Below are positions 41,888 through 50,101 of a DNA stretch of 64,000 nt, piece after piece. How positions within the stretch are numbered: the stretch's first letter is position 1; every line of letters starts with the position of its first letter. Under the pieces are notes generated by a model. The model was not told where the DNA came from. It did not search any database and saw nothing but the letters and a program-made list of their open reading frames with translations. Source of the DNA: DATFYM01 sp035315065 (lineage in GTDB: Bacteria > Acidobacteriota > Terriglobia > UBA7540); contig DATFYM010000015.1 of the NCBI GenBank assembly GCA_035315065.1, positions 45,961 to 109,960 of the forward strand, written 5' to 3'. The translations under genes and the position numbers were made by a program.

Positions 41888-42355
41888 ATGAGAACGATTC
41901 AGGTTTTGATTGTCGACGATTGCGCGGTGACGCGGAAGATGGTGCAACGGGCGCTGTGCCGCGCTCAGTTTGGGGCGCCCGTACTCGAACCGGCCAACGG
42001 CCAGAAGAACGGTTTGGCCCGCGTCGACTCGGAGCGGTGGGACGAATGCCTCACCAGCGTTCAGGCCTTGGAAGCGGCCAGTGCCGCCGATGCCCTCGCC
42101 ATCCTGCACGCGAACCGCGTCGATCTGATCTTCAGCGACATCAACATGCCAGGGATGGACGGACTGAAATTCCTGCGCCAGGTTCGGAGCGCCAGAGAAA
42201 CCAGGGACATCCCCGTGGTGATGATCACGGCGGACGCGAGCGCTTCGCGCGTCGCCGAAGCGCTTGCCCAGGGCGCCAACGATTACCTCAAAAAACCCTT
42301 CAGCGCCCAGGAGGTCCGGGACCGGACCGAGCGGTTGTTGGGAGTGCGAGCCTGA
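41888..42355 (+). CDS. CheY-like single-domain response regulator with insertion
   Basis: 155 residues. Acidic pair VLIVDDCAVTR, phospho-acceptor Asp in LIFSDINMPGMDGLKFLRQV, switch residue in VVMITADASA and lysine in YLKKPF are all present. Between strand 2 and helix 2, where CheY has ~5 residues, there is an insertion of ~30 (PANGQKNGLARVDSERWDEC, then LTSVQALEAAS). No output domain follows. It could bind FliM as CheY does, or act with the HDOD protein whose stop lies just upstream. Confidence 0.88.
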   Translation: MRTIQVLIVDDCAVTRKMVQRALCRAQFGAPVLEPANGQKNGLARVDSERWDECLTSVQALEAASAADALAILHANRVDLIFSDINMPGMDGLKFLRQVRSARETRDIPVVMITADASASRVAEALAQGANDYLKKPFSAQEVRDRTERLLGVRA

Positions 42356-42531
42356 CGCGCCCCGCTCGTCCGACGCCGAAGAGACTGAATCCAGCCCAAC
42401 ACGTCGACCCTCCCCCTTGCTCCACGCCCAAAGCAAGCAGCAAGAGTCCCCTGCCCGTCGCGCCGGTCCCGTTGAACTCTCTACCCTTGCGTGTTAATCT
42501 TCCTCCGGTCCCAAAATAGTGAGACGCACTC

Positions 42532-42744
42532 ATGAGCTTAGACACGGTGCAAGAGATCGAACGCGCGATACGAGCGCTTACGCCACCAGAGTTGGAAGAG
42601 TTGTACTCATGGCTGGACCAGCACTGCCCTCAGCCTGTCGACGCCCAGCTTAAAGCCGATCTTGACGCGGGCCGCATCGACGATCGCATCAATCGCGCCT
42701 GGGCCGACCATACCAGCCCGGCGGTGTGCGATTCCCTCGCATAA
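42532..42744 (+). CDS. Small antitoxin-like protein without a toxin partner
   Basis: 70 residues. VQEIERAIRALTPPELEELY, then LKADLDAGRIDDRINRAWAD resembles a family of small proteins that precede RelE/ParE-type toxins in soil bacteria and cyanobacteria. No toxin gene follows; a hairpin-rich repeat begins ~75 bases downstream. It may be an orphan left after the toxin was lost. Family assignment is from memory of the pattern, so it stays tentative. Confidence 0.5.
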   Translation: MSLDTVQEIERAIRALTPPELEELYSWLDQHCPQPVDAQLKADLDAGRIDDRINRAWADHTSPAVCDSLA

Positions 42745-42819
42745 GCTGGTTCTCTCGAGTATACCGAAATAGGCCTACCAGCACTGTACGCCACAGCCGG
42801 GATGTGAGCCGTTTTTGTA

Positions 42820-43012
42820 GCGCGGGCGTCTCGCCCGCTGTGGCGGGAGCATCCCGCTCCCGCGCGAAGCAAGGTTCGGCGGTTTCTGAGAAAAGGCAGA
42901 TGCTAGCCGAAACGTTGGTGCCCAGTCGCGCGGCCAGAGCCTGCCCTGGGCTTAGTGAAGGGATGCCCGTCCCGCCAAGGCGGGAGGCGGGACGCCCGCG
43001 CCACATCTCGCG
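42820..43012. repeat. Hairpin-rich repeat element
   Basis: Contains GCGGGCG-tct-CGCCCGC (42822-42838), GCGGGAGC...GCTCCCGC (42843-42863) and CCCGCC-aa-GGCGGG (42971-42984). The two ends (gcgggcgtct and gacgcccgcg) are also roughly complementary, so the whole stretch can fold. It has no coding signal. Confidence 0.65.
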
Positions 43013-43047
43013 TGACAGGGCTCGCCCCCTCCGGTATTCTTTACTGG

Positions 43048-43557
43048 ATGAAGGAAGTGGCGGAGTTGCTCAACGCCATGCGCGCCGCAGGCGTGATCAG
43101 CGAATACGCTTTGTTCGGTGCGATTGCGCAGATGAGGTACACCGAGCCGGTGGCCACGCTTGATGCCGACGTCCTGGTCGCCATGCCGTCGCCACAGGGC
43201 TTGGACGTCCTTAGGCCAATCTACGAGTTTTGCGCTGCGCGAGGATTCCGGCCCGAGGGCGAGGCCGTTCGCATCGGGGAGTGGCCGGTGCAGTTCATCC
43301 CCGTATTCAGCCCGCTCACCGAGGAGGCGCTGTACAAGGCGGAAACGGCCGATTTCGAAGGCGTACCGTTGCGCGTGGTAGGCGCTGACTACCTGGTAGT
43401 GATCGCGCTCGGTGTCGGCCGAGCGAAGGACCTGGCGCGGATTCTGGAGTTGCTGGAATCGGCTAGCGTCGGCCGCGACCAAGTGGCGCGGCTGGCCGCC
43501 CGGCACGGGTTGACGGAGGCGTGGAGACGCTTCGAGGCGAGGTTCTTCAATGAGTGA
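43048..43557 (+). CDS. Nucleotidyltransferase-like protein
   Basis: 169 residues from ATG 43048. YALFGAIAQMRYTEPVATLD followed by ADVLVAMPS recalls the nucleotidyltransferase (MNT/AbiEii-like) fold: a G-containing turn, then a DAD metal-binding pair, with later GEWPVQFIPVF. Such proteins occur in toxin-antitoxin-like pairs. The usual GS motif is replaced by GAIAQ, so activity is uncertain. The next small gene overlaps it by eight bases. Confidence 0.6.
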   Translation: MKEVAELLNAMRAAGVISEYALFGAIAQMRYTEPVATLDADVLVAMPSPQGLDVLRPIYEFCAARGFRPEGEAVRIGEWPVQFIPVFSPLTEEALYKAETADFEGVPLRVVGADYLVVIALGVGRAKDLARILELLESASVGRDQVARLAARHGLTEAWRRFEARFFNE

Positions 43558-43756
43558 CACGCTCAAACTTTTGGAGCGCCAAGCCACATGGCAAAAGTGC
43601 CGAGTGGCGCTGACGTGGGCGGAAAAAGTTCGCATGGCCGAAGCCGTTCGCGACTCGGTAGCGCAACTCCGCCGTGCCCCGCCGCTGGCGGATTCCGGCG
43701 TTTCGGCGCGGGGACATCATCCCACCAAACTCCCTCGCCAAGGTTCGCAAACCTAG
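43550..43756 (+). CDS. Small partner of the nucleotidyltransferase-like protein
   Basis: 68 residues beginning MSDTLKLLERQATWQKCRVA, then LTWAEKVRMAEAVRDSVAQL. It overlaps the gene before it, which implies translational coupling. The helical N-terminal ~45 residues look real; the last ~20 (after RRAPPLADSG) read into a dispersed repeat border and may not be original. Function unknown; probably the second member of a two-gene module. Confidence 0.5.
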   Translation: MSDTLKLLERQATWQKCRVALTWAEKVRMAEAVRDSVAQLRRAPPLADSGVSARGHHPTKLPRQGSQT

Positions 43757-43845
43757 TCTCCCGTCCGGGCTAACTCTTTACAACACCCGCTGGCAGGGCT
43801 GCGAGTTCTTGATCGACGTAACCCTCACCCGGCGCTGCGGCGCCC
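43757..43845 (+). repeat. Dispersed repeat, copy shared with window end
   Basis: Contains gggctaactctttacaacac, cgctggcagggctgcgagtt and aaccctcacccggcgctgcg. The same order appears on the minus strand at 63918-64000. 43846-44022 shows no supported gene. Confidence 0.65.
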
Positions 43846-44022
43846 GCGGACGGGGTACCCCGCGTAAAATATTCTTCTTGACAATACCGTTCTGTGGGTA
43901 TAGCCTGTTTCTTAGGCTAGCCTCGGACACGATTGCGGCTGTGGGTTGAAGGAGATGGTTCCGGCCGCCAGGTGGGATCTGAGATTCGAGGGGGACCGAG
44001 GCAGACCGAGGAGGTTGATGGC

Positions 44023-44544
44023 ATGTCGTTAGTAGAACGTGAAGTGACCACGGCGCGGGTGGCCGCCAGTCAGGCGAACGGCAAGAAATCGAAGTGCCCC
44101 AAGACCCCGGAAGGCAAAGCGCGATCCTCTCTCAATTCGATCAAGACCGGAGCTTACGTGAAGACCGACAATGCCCTGCGCCAGATCATGCTGAGACGCG
44201 GCGAGGACCCGGCTTTTTACGACCAGTTACACTTGGAGGTGACGGAGGCTTGGCAGCCGGACGACGTGATGCAGGCCATGGCGGTGAAGGCCATCGCCGA
44301 GAAGAGCTTTGACAAAGCCCAACTCCGAGCCGCCTGGATGGAGAGCCAGTCGAAATGGTGGTCGCCACCTCCGGCACGGGAAACATCCTCCGACGCGAGC
44401 GCCACCGAGCCTGTCGACAAGGCAACACAGGGCGCGGCATCGGCCTCCGGGCCGACGGCTTCTCCAGGCTCTAGTCCAACCTCCGGTCAGAATCCAGAAA
44501 TGGTACCGGAAGGGCTTTCGACCGGGGATGAAACGCTCACTTAG
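44023..44544 (+). CDS. Hypothetical protein with CPKTPEGKARSSLNSIKTGA motif
   Basis: 173 residues from ATG 44023 with GAGGAGG upstream. KCPKTPEGKARSSLNSIKTG is the hallmark of a family of unknown function, often in repeat-rich or mobile regions of soil bacteria. A helical segment (~55-110) follows, then a Ser/Pro/Ala-rich tail. No catalytic motif is visible. It sits in the accessory insertion and is followed by direct repeats, which may be its decayed 3' end. Confidence 0.6.
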   Translation: MSLVEREVTTARVAASQANGKKSKCPKTPEGKARSSLNSIKTGAYVKTDNALRQIMLRRGEDPAFYDQLHLEVTEAWQPDDVMQAMAVKAIAEKSFDKAQLRAAWMESQSKWWSPPPARETSSDASATEPVDKATQGAASASGPTASPGSSPTSGQNPEMVPEGLSTGDETLT

Positions 44545-44592
44545 ATTGATTTAGGGCACGGCGGTGGTTTGAAAATGCCGAAAACGGTCAAT

Positions 44593-44731
44593 CGAACCTA
44601 GTAAGTTACGCATAATCAATTACTTGACTTCAAGAACGAACCCAAAACGAACCTAAAACGAACCTTGAAAGTCCCTTAGAATCGACTGCCACAGCAGAAA
44701 CGAACCTAAAACGAACCTAAAACGAACTTGC
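44593..44731 (+). repeat. Phased 11-bp direct repeats (CGAACCTAAAA)
   Basis: Units start at 44593, 44637, 44648, 44659, 44701, 44712 and 44723. Adjacent units are exactly 11 bp apart; larger gaps are 44 and 42 bp, so all lie on about one DNA face. They lie ~310-450 bp upstream of flgF. 44732-45040 has no supported gene; I see no clear promoter there. Confidence 0.75.
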
Positions 44732-45040
44732 AGGCTAAGAAAAAGAGCTGCTTTCTTTTCTTATACCTCTTAGTCTGACAAATCTGCGCAATCTGTGGAT
44801 TCCATTCTCTTGTCAAATGACAACCTGGCACCCCGCTGGAGCCTCGGAAAATGTTGCCGAGTTCGCCCGGCTCTTGACCGGTCACTTCTTTCCCCTCGTC
44901 CTTGCTTCCTATCGATCGGGCAGCCCGCTCGACGAGGAGGCTAGCCGGCAATTCCCTGACTCCCAACGGGTTACGGCGCATCAAAGCTCGACTTTGTCTT
45001 TGGCCTCGAACCTGCATGGAAGGCAGCGGAGAATTGATCT

Positions 45041-45778
45041 ATGGGAAGCGGATTCTACGCAGCTTTTAGCGGCTTGGCGGCACGGACCCAGGAACTCGAC
45101 TTGCTCGCCAGCAACCTCGCCAACGTCAGCACCGCGGGCTACAAAGGGCAGCTTCCTTTCTACACAGCGCTGGAGGCTAGCACTCATGCGGCGCGGCTCG
45201 GCCCCCTCAATCGCGCCATCAACGACTTCGGAATTCTGGGAGGTGCGGCCATCGACCTCAGCAACGGGTCCGTCGAGACCACCGGCAACGACCTCGACGT
45301 GGCGCTGGAAGGGTCTGGCTTCCTCACGGTCAAGACCCAGCAGGGCGTGCGCTACACCCGCAACGGGAGCCTGAAGGTGGGTGTGAACGGCGATCTGGAA
45401 ACGCAGTCCGGCGATCCGGTCCTGGGGCAACAAGGCCCGATCCAGGTTCCGAGCGGAAAGGTCGCCATCAGCACCGACGGCACGCTGTCGCACGAGGGAA
45501 CGGTGGTGGACCGGCTGCGGATCGCGGACTTTGCGCCGGGCGCACAACTAGCCGCCGAGGGCAATTCTTACTACTCGGCTCCCGCTGGATCGGAACGGCC
45601 GGCGGCCGACCCGCGCGTCCACCAGGGAGCCGTGGAGGCCTCGAATCTCAACGCCGTGCAGGGAACGGTCAGCCTGATCGAGTTGCAGCGTCAGACGGAG
45701 CTTATGCAAAGTGCGCTGACGATCTTTCACACCGACTTCAATCAAGCCGCCGCCCAGACGTTGCCCAGTATCCAGTAG
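45041..45778 (+). CDS. flgF: Flagellar proximal rod protein FlgF
   Basis: 245 residues. N-terminal motif LDLLASNLANVSTAGYKGQL, the hook-basal-body middle FLTVKTQQGVRYTRNGSL, and the C-terminal QGAVEASNLNAVQGTVSLIE, then LQRQTELMQSALTIFHTDF, identify a rod protein; its place before flgG and length fit FlgF. It restarts the flagellar genes after the accessory insertion. Confidence 0.93.
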   Translation: MGSGFYAAFSGLAARTQELDLLASNLANVSTAGYKGQLPFYTALEASTHAARLGPLNRAINDFGILGGAAIDLSNGSVETTGNDLDVALEGSGFLTVKTQQGVRYTRNGSLKVGVNGDLETQSGDPVLGQQGPIQVPSGKVAISTDGTLSHEGTVVDRLRIADFAPGAQLAAEGNSYYSAPAGSERPAADPRVHQGAVEASNLNAVQGTVSLIELQRQTELMQSALTIFHTDFNQAAAQTLPSIQ

Positions 45779-45796
45779 CGACACCAGGAGAGTCTT

Positions 45797-46588
45797 ATGC
45801 TTCGTGCCCTTTACACTGCCGCCAGCGGAATGAACGCCCAACAAACGAATCTCGACAACATCGCCAACGACCTCTCGAACGCCAGTACCACCGGTTTCCG
45901 CCGGCGCCGCCTGGAGTTCCAGGACCTGCTCTATCAGAACATGGTGGTGCCGGGATCGGCCTCCACCCAGCAAACCAACGTCCCGGAGGGCCTCCAGATC
46001 GGCCTGGGCACGCGGTCGGGAAGCTCCGAGATCATTCAGCAGCAAGGCAACGCCATCACCACCGGGAATTCTCTCGACCTGATGATCCAGGGAAACGGCT
46101 TCTTCCAGGTCAAGCTCCCCAGCGGCGAGATCGCCTATACGCGCGCCGGCGATTTTCACCTCGACCAGAATGGCAACGTGGTGACCTCCGACGGCAATCC
46201 GCTCAGCCCGCCGGTGGCCATTCCCAGCAATGCTCTCAGCATCAGCATCGGAGCGGACGGTACCGTGACCGTGACCCAGCCCAATCAGCAACAGGCGGCC
46301 CAAGTCGGCAGCATCCAAATCGCGCTCTTCCCCAACCCGGGCGGCCTGAATAGCATTGGCGACAACCTGATGCTCCAAACCACCGCGTCTGGCCAGCCGG
46401 TGGTCGGCACGCCCGGAAGTGCGGAGGGCCTCGGCAGTCTGCAACAGGGCATGCTGGAACAGTCCAATGTGGACGTGGTGCAGGAAATGGTCGACATGAT
46501 CCTGACGCAGCGGAACTACGAGGCCAACTCCAACGTGGCGCAAACCGCCAACCAGATGTTCCAGAACCTGAACCAGCTTGGCCGGTAG
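45797..46588 (+). CDS. flgG: Flagellar distal rod protein FlgG
   Basis: 263 residues, close to the standard 260. MLRALYTAASGMNAQQTNLD, then NIANDLSNASTTGFRRRRLE and the C-terminal EQSNVDVVQEMVDMILTQRN are signatures of FlgG. It forms the distal rod that crosses the peptidoglycan and outer membrane rings. Confidence 0.97.
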   Translation: MLRALYTAASGMNAQQTNLDNIANDLSNASTTGFRRRRLEFQDLLYQNMVVPGSASTQQTNVPEGLQIGLGTRSGSSEIIQQQGNAITTGNSLDLMIQGNGFFQVKLPSGEIAYTRAGDFHLDQNGNVVTSDGNPLSPPVAIPSNALSISIGADGTVTVTQPNQQQAAQVGSIQIALFPNPGGLNSIGDNLMLQTTASGQPVVGTPGSAEGLGSLQQGMLEQSNVDVVQEMVDMILTQRNYEANSNVAQTANQMFQNLNQLGR

Positions 46589-46615
46589 TTCAAGGCCCGG
46601 TAGGTCGAGACAAAG

Positions 46616-47611
46616 ATGAGCTTGCGTAACGCAAAATCTCGGGTCGTCCTTCTGCTGGCTACTTTGCTCGCCCCCGCAGCGGTGTTCAGGGCCATGCCCG
46701 CGCCTACCGGCAACGCACTGGTAACGCTTCCGAGCGCGGTGGAAGTGAGATCCGAGACGCTAGCTCTGTCGGACCTTTTGCCGCCGGGAGCGCCCTCCGA
46801 TCTTCTTCGGGCGGCGTCCGGAATTGCGCTGGGGAACACGCCGGAACCGGGCTCTTTGCGGACCATCGTGCGCGGCGAAATTGAGGACCTGCTGCGCGCC
46901 GAGCCGGAGCTGCGGGCAAGCCTCTCATTGCCGGAGCACATCATCGTCAGCCGCAGTCATCGGGAGTTGACTTCGCACGAGCTGAGTGCGGCTATCAGCG
47001 ACGCCACGGGGGGACCGGGCGCGCTGCCGTTGAACTTGAAGCTCTCGGCCCCAGTCTACGTCACCAAGGACGACCCCGGGCTTAAGGTGGTGCGGGTGGA
47101 GTTCGACCCGCTTCGGCGGGACACTCGCTTTTGCCTCTGGGCTTCCAAGGAGCCGGACATTCTTCCCTTTTATGTGACTGTCAGCGGAGGTTCGGTGCTG
47201 TCGGCCCAGCCGGCGTTGGTGGCTCGGCGCGATCTCGCTCCGGGAGAAATTGCCGGCGCCAACGACTTCATGGCCCAGCCCCGCAAGCTCACCACCGCAG
47301 CGGTCGGTCAGCTATCCCAAATGGGTCTGCCGGTGACGCCTGAAGCCTTAGCGGGACGCGCTGCCCGCGCTTACATCAAGGCCGGCCAAGTCGTGAACGC
47401 TTCCATGTTCAGGACCGTGGTGATGGTCAATCAGGGAAAGCTCGCGGTACTGGTGATGGAGGGGCGCTCTTTCCAAATTTCGGTCCCTGTGATTCCGCTG
47501 GAAAACGGGGTGCTGGGCCAGCAGGTCCGGGTGCGCAATATTGACTCGCGGCGCGTCGTCGCGGCGGAAGTGGTGGGCCCCGGCCGCTTACGCAAGACGC
47601 TGGAGAACTGA
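46616..47611 (+). CDS. flgA: P-ring assembly chaperone FlgA
   Basis: 331 residues with an N-terminal hydrophobic signal (VVLLLATLLAPAAVFRAMPA). The C-terminal half holds the SAF-type domain of FlgA: ARRDLAPGEIAGANDFMAQP, GRAARAYIKAGQVVNASMFR, and GVLGQQVRVRNIDSRRVVAA. FlgA assists polymerisation of FlgI in the periplasm. It is longer than enterobacterial FlgA (~220) because of an extended N-terminal part. flgH follows after nine bases. Confidence 0.9.
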   Translation: MSLRNAKSRVVLLLATLLAPAAVFRAMPAPTGNALVTLPSAVEVRSETLALSDLLPPGAPSDLLRAASGIALGNTPEPGSLRTIVRGEIEDLLRAEPELRASLSLPEHIIVSRSHRELTSHELSAAISDATGGPGALPLNLKLSAPVYVTKDDPGLKVVRVEFDPLRRDTRFCLWASKEPDILPFYVTVSGGSVLSAQPALVARRDLAPGEIAGANDFMAQPRKLTTAAVGQLSQMGLPVTPEALAGRAARAYIKAGQVVNASMFRTVVMVNQGKLAVLVMEGRSFQISVPVIPLENGVLGQQVRVRNIDSRRVVAAEVVGPGRLRKTLEN

Positions 47612-47619
47612 GGTGAAGA

Positions 47620-48582
47620 ATGATCCGACGTATCCAACGGAGAAGGTGGGAAGAACTAAACACAGAGGCACGGAGGCACAGAGAGGATAACGAGGGTCAC
47701 GTAAAGATGTCGTTTGCTTCCCGATATTCCCCGTTTCTCTCCGTGTCTCTGTGTCTCTGGGTTGGAAGCTCCCTCGCAATTATTTCACAGCTTTGTATGG
47801 CCGGGACCGCGGAGGGTCGCCGGCAGCAAGACAAGCCGGATGGCGGGACTGGCCCCAAGGGCTCCTACTTTCGAGGTTGGCGCGCTCTGCTCGGCGCCGC
47901 CGCAATCTTGCTGCTGCTGCCCCAGATCACCATGGCGGCGAGCATCAAAAAGAAGCTGGCGACAAAACCGATGGGCCAGACCCTGGATGAGTACATCCAG
48001 CAGGCAAGCCACAATCTCACCGTCGGCGCGCCCACCAACGGCGGGCTGTGGAATCCGCAGAGCGGGTTCGCCAACCTGATGATCGACTACAAAGCTTACA
48101 AACTCGGCGACCTCGTCACCATTAACGTGGTGGAGAGCACCACCGCCGCGGCTTCCGGCAGCGTCAAGACTGCGCGGACGTACAGCGCAACCTCGGGCAT
48201 CAGCCAGCTCTTCGGTATCGTGGGAGCGCGCAGCGGCATCCAGAACCTGCTCAGCCCCAGTTCTTCCGAAGCCCTGGCCGGATCGGGCCAAACCGCGTCC
48301 ACTTCGGCTTTGACCACCAGCCTCACCGGAACCGTAGTCGCAGTGCTTCCCAACGGCTTCCTCGTGGTCCAGACCGGGCGCGAGGTCGAGGTCGACAATC
48401 AACGTCAGAAGGTGATTTTGCGAGGCATCGTCCGGCCCGGTGACCTTGACCAGGCCAACTCGGTGGCGTCCACCCAAGTGGGTAACCTTACCATTGAGGT
48501 CGAAGGCCGGGGGGTGATCAGCGATGGGGTTCGTCGGCCGAACGTCTTAACGCGGACCATTATGAAAGTACTGGGGTTCTAA
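47620..48582 (+). CDS. flgH: L-ring protein FlgH with repeat-derived N terminus
   Basis: 320 codons from ATG 47620, which has GAGGTGAAG upstream; ATG 47797 would give 261 residues but has no ribosome-binding site. The FlgH core begins near residue 120 (SGFANLMIDYKAYKLGDLVT, then INVVESTTAAASGSV) and ends IEVEGRGVISDGVRRPN...MKVLGF. A native signal-like segment (LLGAAAILLLLPQITMA) lies at ~residues 90-106. Residues ~10-58 (LNTEARRHREDNEGH, FLSVSLCLWVGSSLAIISQL) come from an inserted dispersed repeat. FlgH forms the outer-membrane ring and is normally a lipoprotein; no cysteine follows the native signal here. Confidence 0.85.
   Translation: MIRRIQRRRWEELNTEARRHREDNEGHVKMSFASRYSPFLSVSLCLWVGSSLAIISQLCMAGTAEGRRQQDKPDGGTGPKGSYFRGWRALLGAAAILLLLPQITMAASIKKKLATKPMGQTLDEYIQQASHNLTVGAPTNGGLWNPQSGFANLMIDYKAYKLGDLVTINVVESTTAAASGSVKTARTYSATSGISQLFGIVGARSGIQNLLSPSSSEALAGSGQTASTSALTTSLTGTVVAVLPNGFLVVQTGREVEVDNQRQKVILRGIVRPGDLDQANSVASTQVGNLTIEVEGRGVISDGVRRPNVLTRTIMKVLGF
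47651..47792. repeat. Dispersed 'cacagag' repeat inserted in the flgH 5' end, copy C
   Basis: Inverted arms aacacagaggcacggaggca (from ~47655) and ctctccgtgtctctgtgtct (from ~47736) enclose a short centre, and the shared tail tggaagctccctcgcaatta follows. Copies A and B share this tail. The insertion keeps the flgH reading frame open. Confidence 0.7.
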
Positions 48583-48586
48583 GCCC

Positions 48587-49717
48587 ATGAAATACAAGTC
48601 TCGGTTCATCAGCCTTACGCTTCTCGCTCTCGTTCTGAACGCGTCCACGATCGCCCGCGGCGCAATGCCCGCCACTGCTGGCACCGCAGTTGTTCGCATC
48701 GGCGACGTCATGACGGTGGAGGGGATTAGGGACAATCCCTTGATGGGCTACGGCATCGCAGTGGGGCTGAAGGGCACCGGCGACGGCCAGCAGACGGTGT
48801 TCACCATGCAAACACTGGCCAACGTCCTGCGTAAGATGGGCGTTCAGGTTAGCGGCACGGCGATTCTGACCCGCAACGTCGCGTCCGTGTTCGTCACCGC
48901 CACCCTGCCGCCTTTTGCCACCGCCGGAACACGTATTGACGTGAACGTGGCGTCCACCGGCGACGCCAAAAGCCTGGAGGGCGGCATGCTTCTGCTGACC
49001 CCCCTTTACGGTCCGGACGGGCAGGTCTACGCCGTCGCCCAAGGTCCTTTGGTCCTCGGTGGCTATACGGGCGGCGCCCAAGCCAACGGCGTGCAGGTGA
49101 ACCATCCCACCTCCGGCAGGATCCCAGAGGGAGGCATCATCGAGCGCAATCTGGCAATGGATCTAAGCCAATTAAAGAAGCTGTCGTTGCTGCTGGGACA
49201 GTCCGACTTTGGCACCGCCGAAAACGCGGCCGGCGCCATCAATAAGGCCTTGGGAAGCCAGGTCGCGGCAGCCATCGACAGCCGCCGGGTGGAAGTCAAC
49301 GTGGGAGGCCGCAACGTCCCTGAGCTTCTCGCCCAGGTGCAGAGTCTTACCATTACCATTACCCAGCCGGCCCGCGTCGCGGTCAACGAGCGCACCGGGA
49401 CTGTCGTTATGGGAGGTAATGTCACTCTGGGGGCATGTTCAGTGATGCACGGCAGCCTGACAATCGCGATCACAACTCAGTACCAGGTTTCACAGCCGTC
49501 GCCGCTCTCGAAAACCGGCCAGACGGTGGTGGTACCCCAGACCACGGTACAGGCGAGCGAGCAGCCGGCACGCCGGCTCGAGCTCAAGGAAGGTACGACG
49601 GTGGAGGACTTGGTCAGCGGCCTGCAGGGAATAGGAGCCACGGCGAGGGATATTGTTGCGATCCTGGAAGCCATTCGGGCTGCGGGCGCGCTCAACGCTG
49701 AATTGGTCACGATTTAG
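48587..49717 (+). CDS. flgI: P-ring protein FlgI
   Basis: 376 residues with a Sec signal peptide (ISLTLLALVLNASTIARGA). Motifs VRIGDVMTVEGIRDNPLMGY, GIAVGLKGTGDGQQTVFTMQ, and the late GTVVMGGNVTLGACSVMHGS plus VEDLVSGLQGIGATARDIVA are typical. FlgI forms the ring in the peptidoglycan layer. Starts four bases after flgH. Confidence 0.97.
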   Translation: MKYKSRFISLTLLALVLNASTIARGAMPATAGTAVVRIGDVMTVEGIRDNPLMGYGIAVGLKGTGDGQQTVFTMQTLANVLRKMGVQVSGTAILTRNVASVFVTATLPPFATAGTRIDVNVASTGDAKSLEGGMLLLTPLYGPDGQVYAVAQGPLVLGGYTGGAQANGVQVNHPTSGRIPEGGIIERNLAMDLSQLKKLSLLLGQSDFGTAENAAGAINKALGSQVAAAIDSRRVEVNVGGRNVPELLAQVQSLTITITQPARVAVNERTGTVVMGGNVTLGACSVMHGSLTIAITTQYQVSQPSPLSKTGQTVVVPQTTVQASEQPARRLELKEGTTVEDLVSGLQGIGATARDIVAILEAIRAAGALNAELVTI

Positions 49718-49732
49718 ATTAGGGGCGACGAA

Positions 49733-50083
49733 ATGTCATCGTTAATACAGTCGAACTCTGTTGGCCGGCAAAGTACTGATCTCCAAGGGCTTCCCGGCAC
49801 GCAGAAAAGCCCGACATTGGAGAGCCCACGGGCTCAGAAGCTTCGAAAGTCAACCGAGGAGTTTGAGTCGTACCTGGTAACCTCCTGGTGGGAGAAGATG
49901 GAAAAGAGCTTTGGCGACACTCAAAAACAGCCACCTGGCTTCGAAACCCTTAACAAGATGGGACTTCACGCCGTGACCCTGGCCATGGCCAAGGCCGGCG
50001 GGCTGGGCATCGCTCGCATGTTGTATCACAAGTTGGAGCCGGCGCTGGAACATGCCCCGGTAACGGTACCCGAGAACCATTAG
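49733..50083 (+). CDS. flgJ: Rod-binding protein FlgJ (no hydrolase domain)
   Basis: 116 residues. Only the rod-binding part is present: LRKSTEEFESYLVTSWWEKM, then the conserved GLGIARMLYHKLEP end. The C-terminal peptidoglycan-hydrolysing domain of enterobacterial FlgJ (total ~310) is missing, as in several other phyla. A separate muramidase must open the wall. A sigma-28 promoter starts 18 bases after its stop. Confidence 0.9.
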   Translation: MSSLIQSNSVGRQSTDLQGLPGTQKSPTLESPRAQKLRKSTEEFESYLVTSWWEKMEKSFGDTQKQPPGFETLNKMGLHAVTLAMAKAGGLGIARMLYHKLEPALEHAPVTVPENH

Positions 50084-50101
50084 AGTGTCTTAAGATGGGA
50101 T

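Noticed and set aside
44593..44731. 11-bp repeats as a CRISPR or plasmid-type replication origin
   Set aside because: Units are too short for CRISPR, and there is no replication gene or AT-rich unwinding element next to them.
44829..44845. TGGCACCCCGCTGGAG upstream of flgF
   Set aside because: The -24 half fits, but the -12 position reads TGGA without GC, so it is not a sigma-54 promoter.
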